A DNA stretch of 64,000 nt, taken from assembly GCA_035772405.1 (NCBI GenBank), contig JAYKKM010000263.1, positions 4,985,001 through 5,049,000 on the forward strand. The letters run 5' to 3'. The position numbers and the translations under genes were made by a program. The stretch comes from Chrysogorgia sp. JL179-B06 (lineage: Eukaryota > Cnidaria > Anthozoa > Scleralcyonacea > Chrysogorgiidae). The notes beneath the pieces were generated by a model. The model made no database searches. It was given only the letters and a program-made list of their open reading frames with translations, and was not told the origin of the DNA. This document shows positions 23,878-34,402 of this stretch, piece after piece (within the stretch, counting starts at the first letter, position 1; each line of letters begins with the position of its first letter).

Positions 23878-24365
23878 TATACTAGAGTTGTGTAGTTTCC
23901 CACTAGGGTCTCTTTATTTTTCTGCAATGTATTTTGTCTCTTATCTACTTTTTGTTGCCATGGCTTACAGTATACAAATTCTGGCCAAAAAAATTTTTCC
24001 AGTACAACCGAACTTGTGATTAATGGGATATGTATTTTAGCAGACATTGTTCCTTTACGTTTACTTTGGAAGATAGACACCTTGGTAGGGGTTATATTTC
24101 TTTCAACGAGGTAAGAGTATATTTGGCTTTCTTTTACGCCTTTAGCAATACCGGATAAGAAAAGTTTCTTGTATTTCTTTCGTTTGCGCTCAACTCCAAT
24201 AAAGCCGTCTGGCACATCAGAGTGTATTAATCCCTCAGAATTTGGGGTATTTTCCTTTGCATTAGTAGCAAGCGACAATTTATCCTTTACAAATCTTGTA
24301 GATGTTTTAGAGGGGTTTCTTGAATCTAGATGTGATTTCGCAGCTTTTGCGTAGGAGGTTTTCAT
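23877..24365 (-). CDS. LINE ORF1b, RNA-binding-like protein
   Basis: A 162-residue frame starting at an ATG that overlaps the ORF1a stop. It is basic. The centre (KKLFLSGIAKGVKESQIYSY) has the beta-alpha spacing of an RRM-like fold, followed by TPTKVSIFQSKRKGTMSAK and FFWPEFVYCKPW. I infer RNA binding from this layout; no motif is decisive. Its TAA overlaps the ATG of the next frame by one base (TAATG, 23879-23875), so reinitiation may couple the two. Confidence 0.65.
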   Translation of the reverse strand: MKTSYAKAAKSHLDSRNPSKTSTRFVKDKLSLATNAKENTPNSEGLIHSDVPDGFIGVERKRKKYKKLFLSGIAKGVKESQIYSYLVERNITPTKVSIFQSKRKGTMSAKIHIPLITSSVVLEKFFWPEFVYCKPWQQKVDKRQNTLQKNKETLVGNYTTLV

Positions 24366-25038
24366 GTTATTATCACTCGCATCATCAATTCATTTAATGT
24401 GGAGATGTCTTCTTGATTGTCGCTTATCTCTAAAGTTTTTTCTAAAGTGTTTTTATCTATCAAGGGAGTACATTCATCACTATTTGCATTGTTCGATTCC
24501 ATTGATTGTTCTGATTGTTCTATGACAATAGGATTATTGATGTTGATGGAATTTGCATATTCAGATTGCTCAATTTTTTCCTCTGGTGATTTTTCCATAT
24601 TTTTTTGACTTAAATCGTCAGTAAAGGGTTTTACTTTTGCTTGAAATTCAGCAATTATAGAAGAGATCTGCGAAACAGAATTCGCCAAAAGTTGAATTGC
24701 TTCACCATTCAATAACTGACCAGATCTAAGACTCTCGATCTCATCCATATGATCACCAGGCGACATGCTCGAATGCGAATGCGATTGCGATTGTGGGTTA
24801 AACGATTCTTGTAGCATTGCTTCGCAAATTTTCGTTTTAACAGCTATTGATTGCTCACCTTTAAACAGCAACAAACCTTTAGTTTTTCGCCATACAATAC
24901 TTGAGTTGCCAAAAGTAAGGAGCTTCTTGTCTCCTCCAGGCTGTGTCCACTCTCCATCAAGGTTTAGGACTTCATTTGAAAATTTCTTGAGCGAGTCAAA
25001 TCGCTAGTCCAAGCAAGACTTAGGTTTTCAGTAGACAT
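24362..25038 (-). CDS. LINE ORF1a, W..PGG-type protein, one frame break
   Basis: From the ATG at 25038 (MSTENLSLAWTSD) the frame breaks near 24990 and continues open: LNLDGEWTQPGGDKKLLTF, then WRKTKGLLLFKGEQ, a short compact domain seen in ORF1 proteins of cnidarian LINEs in my memory. A Ser/His-rich linker and a helix-forming, acidic C-terminal half (IIAEFQAKVKPFTDDL, EEKIEQSE) follow. Its TGA overlaps the ATG of the next cistron (ATGA at 24365-24362). The role is presumably binding of element RNA. Confidence 0.6.
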
Positions 25039-25263
25039 ATCGATTGCACATTCCACTTGATGTATACAGTTAGTGTGTATGTTATTCTATAAATATATGT
25101 TATGTATAAAGTTAGTGTGTATAGTGTGTATTTTGTATGTTTTAAAAAAAGGGTATCCCGCATTGGCGAAAGTGCGCTGTATTAGTTATGCGCATGCGAA
25201 TAAACATGCGCATGCATACAAACACCATTTCAAATTTGGGGTTGTGCGCATGCGCAGAACTAA

Positions 25264-25729
25264 GTGTCTCATCGCGAACGTCGTCATGTGTTCTTATGCA
25301 AATCTGAGGCAGACAGTGACGTGACTCGGTGTTTCCCTTCGCAAATCGCAGTTTGCTCTTACACATTTTGCAACGTTATCTCCTTCAATATTTTGCCTAT
25401 TCCAATTTCAAAAACAGACTTCGAATTGCAGACACGAAATAAATAAAAACTAGTCTATCATATTAACAGAACGTCCATCGCCGCCGTAAAACCCGGTTTA
25501 TTTACCTTCAAATGACTCGGATATCACGCCGACGGTTCGCTCAATATTATATCGAGCGTTAAGTCACTGTTTCAGTGTTGGTAATTCTGAAAACACATTT
25601 ATAATTACAGAAAGTAAATACATAATATTGTCAATGCTGTGACGGCAATAGTTATTTTAAAAGGAAAAGCATGCGTGTCTCATCGCCAAGGTCGTCATGT
25701 GTTGCTATGCAAATGTGAGGCAGACAGTG
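25264..25729 (+). repeat. 55-bp direct repeat containing an octamer motif
   Basis: Copies at 25264-25318 and 25675-25729, about 91 per cent alike. Each contains GTCGTCATGTGTT and ATGCAAAT (25296-25303 and 25707-25714), the classic POU-octamer word. Both copies include an ATG opening a similar peptide (MC[SC]YAN[LV]RQTV); in the second this is the start of the 151-residue ORF. A GCGCATGCGC word, like an NRF1 site, lies just upstream at about 25245-25258. Confidence 0.75.
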
Positions 25730-26152
25730 TATTTAGTTTTGTCGTACTGCGGAAAAAGTAGCAACGCTTCAAAAACTCTGGCGTCGCCCTCAAATGCGAT
25801 TGCCTTTTTCGACCATTTTCCTAAGAATTTTATTCGGCCATATGGGGGCACACACGAGTTGATCACGGATGATGTGGTGAACAAAAGAGTGAAGTTTTAC
25901 AACTGCGAAATGTTGAAAAGGCCGCGCATCGCCATGTCGGAATTGGGGCAGACTACAAGCGACACTATCAAATGTCTGGCGCTCATACCGAAATCTATTA
26001 TCCCTGCAGAATCCATAAAGGATATAAGCAACGCCATAAAACCGTTGAATGAGGCACTGCAACCAATGCTGATAAAGGAGGGTTGCTCCCAAGCAAATGA
26101 CAAGACTGTTAAAGCAGCTGTTACATCGTTTTTTAACCTAATTCCAAATTAG
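25697..26152 (+). CDS. Hypothetical protein, 151 residues
   Basis: One open frame from the ATG at 25697, inside the second 55-bp repeat. I recognise no family. It is neutral to slightly basic with a central HELITDDVVNKRVKFYNC and a C-terminal KPLNEALQPMLIKEGC. No signal peptide or membrane span. Its length, residue mix and position just after a duplicated octamer-bearing segment favour a real gene, perhaps part of an unclassified mobile or virus-derived element (25.2-30.6 kb). A spliced exon of a longer gene is possible. Confidence 0.5.
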   Translation: MCCYANVRQTVYLVLSYCGKSSNASKTLASPSNAIAFFDHFPKNFIRPYGGTHELITDDVVNKRVKFYNCEMLKRPRIAMSELGQTTSDTIKCLALIPKSIIPAESIKDISNAIKPLNEALQPMLIKEGCSQANDKTVKAAVTSFFNLIPN

Positions 26153-26309
26153 ACAACATTATGAACAAAATCTATGTTCAGCTCCTCTAATTTGATCACA
26201 TTATCCACGCAATATCTGGTTAACAAATCTCTGTTAACAAACCCTGTGATGTTCGCAGAGAAAGTACAGGCAACAGGTGTCGGATGTGCAGTTTAAAAAC
26301 TTAAAAACC

Positions 26310-26820
26310 ATGAAAGCCATGAAGAAATTCATGATCGCGGCATGCACTGCAGGGGGTAAAAAAATAACAGGCAATGTAAAAAAAAATCTGTTACAAGCAT
26401 TGGACTCTTCCGACTACGAAGACGCGAAAGACCAGGAATCTTCGTCAACTGACAAATCTAACGATTCCTCAAGTGAGGAATCCTCCGATTCCTCAAGTCT
26501 CTGCAGGACAAAAAAATTCCTGCGAAACGAACAACTTCTGGAAAACAGACGGCTCCTGCTGTGTCTAAACCTCCACCCAAAACACCTAAAAAAAGAGTGA
26601 CCAATCTGCAGATTCCTTAACAGAGATATCTCAGAAGTCTGTGCAGCACACAACTCCTGCCAAACGAACGACTTCTGCAAAACAGACGGCTCCTGCTCTG
26701 TGTAAAGGTCCATAAAAAATAACTAAAAAAAGGAGTCGTCACGACCCGCAGCAACACCAGGAAACTCTGCCGAAAAAGCAAAAAAAACACAATAACAGAC
26801 ATTTAGTTTTGCAATAAAAA
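26310..26820 (+). pseudogene. Acidic-serine and Lys/Pro-rich basic protein, frame-broken
   Basis: From the ATG at 26310: KAMKKFMIAACTAGGKKI, an acidic Ser/Glu/Asp run (SSEESSDSSS, about 26440-26505), then, after a frame change near 26508, a basic tail with PAKRTTSGKQTAPA, KPPPKTPKKRV and a second copy PAKRTTSAKQTAPA. The 42-bp module occurs at about 26521-26562 and 26656-26697. Such acid-then-basic proteins are typical of DNA- or chromatin-binding proteins, host or viral. Stops interrupt the second module, so it is probably decayed. Confidence 0.4.
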
Positions 26821-27056
26821 AATATAAAATAAACCAAAAACAAATTGTTATGTTGCACGTATTGAGTGCATTCTTATAATAAACTTTAGAAAATTTTCTT
26901 CTCCATTAAACAAACATCTGTTCAATTGGAAACGAATAAAAAAAATACATTATACACACTGTTCTGTTGCACGTATTCAGTCTCCATGCATGTACTGTGC
27001 CGTTTAAAAAAAATAAACAAGCACAAAATTCTCAAACTCATTAATAATTCATGTTT

Positions 27057-29295
27057 ATAATAATAATATTTATTGCCATGAAACTCTCTCACATTAGTGA
27101 TTTTCAGAGAGGTCCTGAGAAATCGAATAATAAATTACAAAATATTTATAAGTACAGTACTATAAGTAGGATACATAAAATAAAAAAGTAAAAAAAAATA
27201 TATATATATGACAAAGATAAAAATTCATAAAATATCACGTATAAAAATCCATAGATAAAAATACATTCAAACATGCTTTTTAAAGTTGGTTTTAAACTGT
27301 AAGAGGTTCTCAGAATTTCTAATATTTTCATTCAGGCTATTCCAATCGTTAACAGCATGATAAGCTAGTCTCTGCTTACCCCAGTTTCTCTTAACTCTAG
27401 GCAGACGCAAATTGTTCTTCGATCTAGTATTATAATTATGCGTTTCTTTAACTGCAATTAAGTTTAAATTAGAGAAGGTCAAGCCATTAATACATTTAAA
27501 TATGTGAAGACACCTATGATAACGTCTCCGCTGGGAGAGATCCATCCAGCCCAGACTGTTAAGAGCTTCAGTGACAGACGAATACAGTGGACGGTTCAAA
27601 ATTATTTTTGCTGCTTTACTCTGAAGGATTTGTAGATTATGCATTATGGTACAGTTATATTTGTCTCCCCAAACGACGTCTCCATAGTCAAAGAGAGGTT
27701 GGATTAAACTGTTGTAGTAGAAGACTCTTGCAAAACGTGGAAGGAGATGTTTTATTCTTTTCAACAGACCTAAACGCTTGTTAACTTTAGAGCAAAGGTG
27801 GTCTAGATGCTCAGTCCATGTCATATCTGTTGAAAAGATAACCCCTAGGTAAGTATATTGTTGGGCCTGTTCCACTTCTTGATCATATACCTTGATGGAG
27901 GCTGAGGTCAAGCTGGTCAGTTTCCTTCCACTACCAATAATCATAGCTTTCGTTTTCTTGATGTTTAGAGTCAGTTGGTGATCTTTAAGCCAATCACCAA
28001 TCTTTTGAAGGTCGGCATTAAGCTTTTCTTCCAAGTCATTAATAGTAGAAGAGAAATAGTACAACACAGTGTCATCAGCATAAAGAGACACTTCCGAGTG
28101 CTCAACTACATTGGGCAGATCATTTATGTACACCAGGAACAGTAGAGGACCCAATATACTACCTTGTGGGACACCTATTTCATAAGTAAGAGGATCAGAC
28201 AATTCAGGACCACATGAAGTCCGTAAACGACGACAGTTCAGATAAGACTGAAACCATAACAAATTGTCGCTACAAACTCCAATTGTTCTCAACTTATTTA
28301 ATAAAATCATATGGTTTACCGTGTCGAACGCTTTTGACAGATCTAAAAAGACAGTTCCACACAAGTTACCGTTTTCCATTTTGCTCAAGATATCGTCTGC
28401 AAAGCTTGCCAGTGCAGTATTTGTAGAACGCTTAGAACGGAAGCCAAATTGTTTTTTAGTCAATAGGTTGTTTTCGTTTAAGTATCCATAGAATTGGAGA
28501 TGAACAGCCCTTTCAAGTAACTTACTCAAAGTTGGTAAAATTGAAATAGGGCGATAATTGGTCGCTCTGTTCGTATCACCAGACTTGAATAAGGCAACAA
28601 CTCTTGCACATTTCCAGATGGACGGGAAAATATGACACTGGATGGACAAATTCAGCAGATATGTGATTGATGGCGCTATTGCTGGGCAGGCATCTTTAAG
28701 CAACCGAGCACTAATTTTATCTAGGCCAATTGACTTGTTAGTTTTTAATGATTTTAACTGCTCGATAATAACCGATTCGTCTATTGGATTAAGGTTAAAA
28801 CAAGTTCCATTCTTAGTTGGACTCTGTATGATTGAAGTAAAAGATGGAGTAGGCAATTTGTCAGCCAAAAGCTTGCCAATTTTGACAAAATATTCATTCA
28901 TTACTGTAGCAATAGACTTTGCGTCTGTATGCTGAACTTCATCGGAAATTATACAGTTTGGAACAGAAGACTTGCACTTTCTGCTGGCAACTTCATTAAC
29001 AGCCTTCCAGACTTTACTTGCATCCCCCTTACTCTCCTCGATCTGATTTATATAATAATTTGATTTACTCGTTTTAATTTCTTTGTTAACAAAGTTACGA
29101 TACCTTTTAAACATACGCCAGTGGTACGGGGAGCCACTTTTTATTGCCTTGCGATGATGATAATCTCGGTTTTGCATTCCTTCAGAAATTGAATGTGTCA
29201 TCCAAGGTGAGTGAACTCCTTTCACACGACGTTTCTTAATAGGTGCATGAGAATCTGCCACATCTAAAAACAGCTTATTCCAAGTTAATACTGCA
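27057..29295 (-). mobile_element. 5'-truncated LINE with 8-bp target duplication
   Basis: A 2239-bp insertion flanked by TCATGTTT (27049-27056 and 29296-29303). The 3' tail of ATA/ATT repeats lies at 27057-27070; the 5' end stops within ORF2. It is distinct from the 21-25 kb LINE. Confidence 0.85.
27267..29295 (-). CDS. LINE reverse transcriptase ORF, 5'-truncated but open
   Basis: About 675 open codons running from the 5' truncation point with no start of its own. It contains the pre-RT linker (VNEVASRKCKSS), then NYRPISILPTLSKLLE, QFGFRSKRSTNTAL, FLDLSKAFDTVNH (motif A), IGVPQGSILGPLLF and SLYADDTVLYY (motif C, YADD), a thumb, and a C-terminal domain ending NLLQFKTNFKKHV. All catalytic motifs are intact and there are no breaks, so the insertion is young. 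The endonuclease is absent. Confidence 0.88.
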
Positions 29296-29297
29296 TC

Positions 29298-29591
29298 ATG
29301 TTTGCAAAACTAATGTTTGCGAAACTTTGGAACTACGCATGCGCAACAACCATTGTTCTAACGTTAACCTACATCAAAAACGATATAAAGTTTACATGCT
29401 ATCCATTCATGCCATCTTACTCGCTTACCATGCTAAAGTCTCAAGGACAAACATTAAATAAAGTTATTCTTTGGTTTGACAGCGATAACATTTCAGAACG
29501 TCTAGGTTATGTTGGACTCTCAAGAATAAGACGTCGGTCACACCTCATTGTCATCACGGTGCATGTAAAACCTGTGATCAGAACATTTTGA
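29298..29591 (+). CDS. PIF1-like helicase C-terminal fragment
   Basis: The frame shows the last helicase motifs of a PIF1-type superfamily 1 enzyme: YSLTMLKSQGQTLNKVIL (motif V region) and LGYVGLSRIRRRSHL (motif VI, with the arginine finger). The N-terminal motifs would lie upstream but are not in the window: the LINE at 27057-29295 interrupts this side, and before it at 26.8-27.05 kb only AT-rich DNA is visible. PIF1 C-termini occur in Helitrons, in some large DNA viruses and in host genes. With no Rep domain nearby I cannot choose among them. Confidence 0.65.
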   Translation: MFAKLMFAKLWNYACATTIVLTLTYIKNDIKFTCYPFMPSYSLTMLKSQGQTLNKVILWFDSDNISERLGYVGLSRIRRRSHLIVITVHVKPVIRTF

Positions 29592-29806
29592 ATATTGAAC
29601 AGCAGTGGTTGTTTTCAAATGCAGGGCAATAACTAGTATTACCTATTTACATTAGCTCCGAACATGTTGAACCTCCATTACACAATTTTAAATATCCCTC
29701 ATAAAAAGTGAAACACATGTCGTCACATCTGCTCAAATTTGCTTTCAAAATTGGACTGGTGCAAATATTGTGGGAAATAACCTTTAAAAGTTTGAACAAG
29801 CGAAAC

Positions 29807-30546
29807 TTAGTGATCTCCGGTTACTCAACCTGCAGCTCATGCAATATTGTTTGACATGTCCAACGATTTGTGAAATATTTGTCAAATATTTACTCTATAT
29901 AATGCATGTTCCATAAAAGACTGTGCGATACCTCTGACAGGCCAATTATCACTTTCCACAATCAAACTCCCTTTCGTTAAGGGTTGAAGCATCTGAACAA
30001 TATTTCCTCGCTTGCACATCTTTCTGTCGGTCCATACGGCTTCCAAAAACCTCGTAAAATGATGGAAAAAATTCACTCCTTCCACATTGTCCACCTGCTT
30101 ATATTGTGTCAAAATATTTAGTGCGCTGACGGCTATACCGTCTTGCCAAAAAATGGTTATACACAAAACGTTTCAAACTTCACTTTGCAGAAAAAATTTA
30201 GTCATTTCCGTTTGTCCACCTCCAACTCGTGTTATATTGTGTCATATGTCCAACGATTTGTCAAATAGTGACTTTATATAACGCATGTTGCATAGAAGAC
30301 TCTGCGATACCTCTGAAAGGGCAATTATCACTTCGCAGAATTAAACTCCCTTTCCTGAAGGGTTGAAGCATCTGAAAAATATGTCGCTTGCACATCTTTC
30401 TGTCGGTAAACCTCGTGAAATGGTGACAAAAAATTCACTGCTTGCCGTTTCTCCAACTGCTTATATTGGGTCAAAATATTTAGTGTGCTGACGGCTATAC
30501 CGTCTTCCTAAAAAAATGGAAATAGACAAAACGTTTCAAACTTCAC
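29807..30546. repeat. Tandem duplication, two units of about 350-380 bp
   Basis: Unit 1 (29807-30185) and unit 2 (30198-30546) align along their length (for example CTGACGGCTATACCGTCTT and GGGTTGAAGCATCTGAA in both), with small deletions in unit 2. Each unit carries a minus-strand frame that is open only in unit 1. Confidence 0.8.
29882..30166 (-). CDS. Hypothetical protein from duplicated unit
   Basis: A 94-residue frame with protein-like composition (WQDGIAVSALNILTQYKQVD, then FTRFLEAVWTDRKMC and PVRGIAQSFMEHALYR). No family recognised. The second unit holds the same frame with a stop and a frame break, so one copy has decayed while the other stayed open, which slightly favours past selection on unit 1. 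It faces the PIF1 fragment. It may be part of a larger spliced or truncated protein. Confidence 0.45.
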   Translation of the reverse strand: MCITIFWQDGIAVSALNILTQYKQVDNVEGVNFFHHFTRFLEAVWTDRKMCKRGNIVQMLQPLTKGSLIVESDNWPVRGIAQSFMEHALYRVNI

Positions 30547-30714
30547 GTATAACCTAAACGAACATTAATTAAATTTTTAATTCACGTGTTAAAATAGGAG
30601 CATGTTCGTAAAAGCGCTCTACAAGATTACATGACGACATTATAACTTGTATCAGGCAACACAAGGCTGATTGATTCTATCACTAAGAAAGGGTGGGACG
30701 GGTTGGGAGTATCA

Positions 30715-30724
30715 TATAAAAAGG
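30715..30724 (+). promoter_or_regulatory. Possible TATA box
   Basis: TATAAAAAGG follows a G-rich stretch (GGGTGGGACGGGTTGGGAG). No transcript start or ORF nearby confirms it; only short frames follow. Confidence 0.2.
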
Positions 30725-31239
30725 CGTGTGTTATCCCTGTAGTAACTTTTCTGACACCCCTAGCTTAAAACTCGTAAAGACTAAGGGTCGACAGGCCATG
30801 CTTTCACAGTTTGTATTCATACTGAAAATCAAGGTGAGCTTTTACCCTTTTGTTCAGAATCCGTGCTAGAATGCAACGATTTTTTAGCTCTGGAAAAAGT
30901 TTTTGACTCTAGTCTGACTATGTGAAAAAACATGAGGTGTAGAATAAGTGAGGAGCAATCCGCCAGTGAAATACCACTACTCTTATCGTTTTTTTACTTA
31001 TTCGGTGAAGTGGAACTGGACGTCACATCCACATTTTAGTCTTAAGATCGCTCTTTTGCCGGTCGATCCGAGCCGAAGACACTGTCAGGTTGGGACGGCA
31101 CGACTGTCAAATGATAATACAGGTGTCCTATGGTGAACTCACTCAATGAGAACGGAAATCTCATGTAGAACAAAAGGGCAAAATCTCACTTGATTGTTAT
31201 ACTATGTATACTATATAAAAATGTATACTATACTTACTA

Positions 31240-31680
31240 CACAAATGAAGAAGTTAAACAAAGTTAAATAAACATCTATTACAAAAGGACTGCTTAAAGC
31301 GCTCAGTCAGCACACGTAGTAGAATGTCATCATGCCCACGTTTGCGTAGGTTGCGGGTTCTCAGCTTACGAAGTAGATCGTGTAGACAATGGTTGTGTAG
31401 ACAACCTCTTGTCCATGTTAATCTTATGATGTTCCATTGTGTCGCTAAAGGTTACCTGTTTTCTAGCAGGTATGGAAACAGATAAAATTTTATCACAAGA
31501 TTCCAATATAAAACTCAATAAATCTGCAGCATCGTAGGTAGGATCAGGAGGGTGGTACACACAGGACACATAATATTCAGAATTGGGTGTTGTTATCTGA
31601 CACCATGTACATTCAAAACTCTCACCTGTGTTTATCACTCTCACTTTCCAGTCATTTCTGCAAATGTACTATTTAATTTT
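31240..31680 (-). pseudogene. Internally deleted LINE copy (endonuclease joined to RT tail)
   Basis: The minus strand reads an endonuclease piece like that of the 21-25 kb LINE (FECTWCQITTPNSEYYV, SCVYHPPDPTYDAADLL) to about 31470, then jumps to the extreme C-terminus of ORF2 (LTERFKQSFCNRCLFNFV at 31260-31320). The whole reverse transcriptase core is missing. It is a relic of a related, older family member. Confidence 0.8.
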
Positions 31681-32285
31681 ACTAAGATCGAACAGGTCTC
31701 GGCAGATGTGAAACCATCGTGCCAATTTTGAGACCCAGTGTCGGTAGCTGTTGGACAACTTTGGGTAAACTTGAAAAGTCGCAGTGAATGCTTATACTCT
31801 CATCTCAGCTTTGGTAAGGTCGAACAACATTCTCACATTCTCAACACATGTGAAACCAATCATGCCAAATTTGAAACCGGTTGTTGGTAGGATATGTTGC
31901 ACCTATTTTGCTTGACTTGAACCGGTGTCGGCTTAAAAGCCACCAAATTTGAAACCGGCATCGGTAGATGTTGCACTATTTTGCTGAACACTTGGAACCG
32001 TGGTCTCAATGAATACATGTTAATCCATCATGTCAAATTTGAAACCGGTGTTGGTAGATGTTGGACTATTTTGCTAAACTTGAAACTCGTTTCAGTGAAT
32101 GCTGGTACTATTTAATTTTGCTAAGATCATACCGGTCTCGGTAGATGTAAAACCATTGTGCCAGTTTTGAGACCCGGTGTTGGTAACTGTTGGACAACTT
32201 TGGGTAAACTTGAACAGTCGCAGTGAATGCTATACTCTCAGTTTTGGTAAGGTCGAACAGACTCTCAACACATGTGAAACCAGGG
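31668..32285. repeat. Satellite-like repeat block
   Basis: A segment starting CTATTTAATTTT recurs at about 31668 and 32107 (period about 440 bp), and inside it GAAACCGGTGTTGGTAGATG-type subunits recur at intervals of 60-120 bp. Degenerate tandem array, no ORF. Confidence 0.7.
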
Positions 32286-32821
32286 CGGTGGCGGCTTTGT
32301 CTCTTCACCTCGATCACTGGCTCTCCTCCTCCAGCATCTAGAAGCTGTATCCATTCCGCTTGTCGGACCTAGAAATGCCATCTTTTTCACGGTCACTTAA
32401 AAGGTGTACACCACTGGCACGGTAAAAGCTAGAAAAGCTGGTGTGCATTTGTTTTATATGCTGCGTCGCATCCAGTTTGCTGATATACGCACGGTAACAA
32501 GTGCACGGTATGTATGAAACAAGACCAGCCTGAAATAATACTACTAATAATAATGACGTTTTATTTAGGAGCATTACAACAATAAATTATTTGAGTTACT
32601 TATAAAACTATACATATACCATAACTTATACTATGACTTATAAAGGTACATTTCATTATGAATGACTAACAAAGCTATGATAACTACGAAAACAAACAAG
32701 TGAATTAAACCGAAATATTCCGTCTCCATGGTAACGGTATTCGCACAAATAGCAGATTTCGGTAACACGATCTTAAATTGTGTGGTTACATCGCGAATCA
32801 CTGATATACACAGGTAACAAA

Positions 32822-33611
32822 CAGGCCCGGAGCTACGGGGGGTGTAGGGGGGTGCGACACCCACCCAAAAATCTTTATACGAGTTTCAGTCGGCAGAAGT
32901 TATATTTTAGTCGGCAGAAAATATATTTTAGACGTGTTCGATTTAACACGGATAAGTAGAATCATTAACTTTTAGTTCATTGAGAGTTAACCATTTCACC
33001 AGCTGACCAGGGTTATTTTAGTAGGCCGGATACACGCACGCGGTGCGCGCCCCCCTTTAAAATTCCGCAAACAAGTGTTTTCTGTTTTTACCATGTCAAG
33101 ACGAAGAAGTCGGAGTGATAAACGCAATATTATATATGACCGATTTGTTTTGGTAGCTTATCCAATTGCAGAAGCCAGTTTCACTCAGATATTTTACATG
33201 GGTTCCAAGATAAAACGATGGACGTTTCCAGATGCCTAAAGGCTAAAGTGTATATTCGTTCTGTACTACTTCTGAAGTGTTTCATAATCTTGATGCCCGT
33301 TTGTAATCGTGCATTTTTAGCAATGGCGTGGTGCCCTAATTTAGCAAAAATTCTTATCAGAAATCGTCGGAAAAGCACTTCTGGGTTTTGCAAAATTAAC
33401 ATTTTTCCTAGGGGCCATACCCCCACAACCCCCTAGTGGGTTCGCGACGTAGCCGCGAAGATGCACCACAACGTGCTGATTCTTCATGTGCGCCCCCTCT
33501 TCCGAACAACCCTGGATCTGCCACTGTTTTGACGAGCTTTACAAGCTAGTGCATCAGTCGGTTGAGGTGAGCTTACACCCCCCCTTGTAAAATTTTCTGA
33601 GTACGGCCCTG
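32822..33611. mobile_element. hAT-type non-autonomous element, 790 bp
   Basis: GTAACAAA is duplicated at 32814-32821 and 33612-33619. The ends start CAGGCCCGGAGC and, in complement, CAGGGCCGTACTC, so the TIRs are short and imperfect. Long C/G tracts lie inside both ends. No transposase remains. Confidence 0.7.
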
Positions 33612-34237
33612 GTAACAAATAATTCCAACTTACCTTCGCTGCTAGCGAAGCAATGGAGGAGGATGTTGTGATTACTGTTAATATGGTTTTGAAAACCACA
33701 CACATGAGACAGCAACCTGCCAACCACTCCATACAGGAGTGCAATGAGCCTCTTGCACAATGTAATTACTGCTGAATATGACCTTTCTATGGTGTTTAAA
33801 TAAAAACGATGTTACCTGGTCATACGCAACATATGCCAATGTCCATAGGAAAACGCATGTGGGACTTCGAATTGAAAGGTACGTTCCAAACCAACCGTAC
33901 ATGCTGCCCATCAACATCACTTCGATAAGAAATTTCCAAGATAACTGTAACCATAAGTAAGTACGTCTACGCAACAATCGCTAGCGTTAACGTTATAACG
34001 GACGCTTCGGGTACCGCGGAGTTCACTTTATGTCCGAAATCACTTTTCATAACTTTTCATATATTGAGGTCCCAGGGGTTAGGTGGCGGTTGGGATTAAG
34101 ATTATAATTATGTTTAGGGTAGGCCGTAGGGTGGTGGAGACCATGGAGGTTGAATGACGCCCATGGTTTGTTTTTAAAGTGAAAATTAAAGTTCATCTTA
34201 TTTAAATACACTCCAAAAACATGGGATTATAAAAAAG

Positions 34238-34265
34238 AATATATATATATATATATATATATATA
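34238..34265. repeat. (AT)n microsatellite
   Basis: About 14 AT dinucleotides. Between 33620 and 34400 I see no gene. Confidence 0.9.
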
Positions 34266-34402
34266 CTAAAATTGCAGTCAGAATACATTGTTAAAACTTT
34301 AATAAAATAAGGAGTTGACACTGACTTGTTAAAAACGTATAAACAACGTTTATAAAAATTTAAGTAAAGACGTTTCCATAAAAAAACTATGATCTTAGTC
34401 AG

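Larger units (their letters stand above)
20811..25060 (-). mobile_element. Non-LTR retrotransposon (CR1/L2-like LINE), nearly full length
   Basis: About 4.2 kb. Order on the minus strand: two ORF1 cistrons, then endonuclease and reverse transcriptase, then a 3' tail of ATT repeats at 20811-20834. The ORFs are linked by overlapping stop/start codons. A hAT MITE (22645-22824) splits the reverse transcriptase, and small frame breaks occur near 24990 and 23185. Naming it CR1/L2-like rests on an endonuclease of the apurinic type plus a short microsatellite tail and is tentative. Confidence 0.8.

Noticed and set aside
25142..25366. Minus-strand ORF with Cys/His
   Set aside because: It runs through the CATGCGCATGC repeats; low complexity creates the frame.
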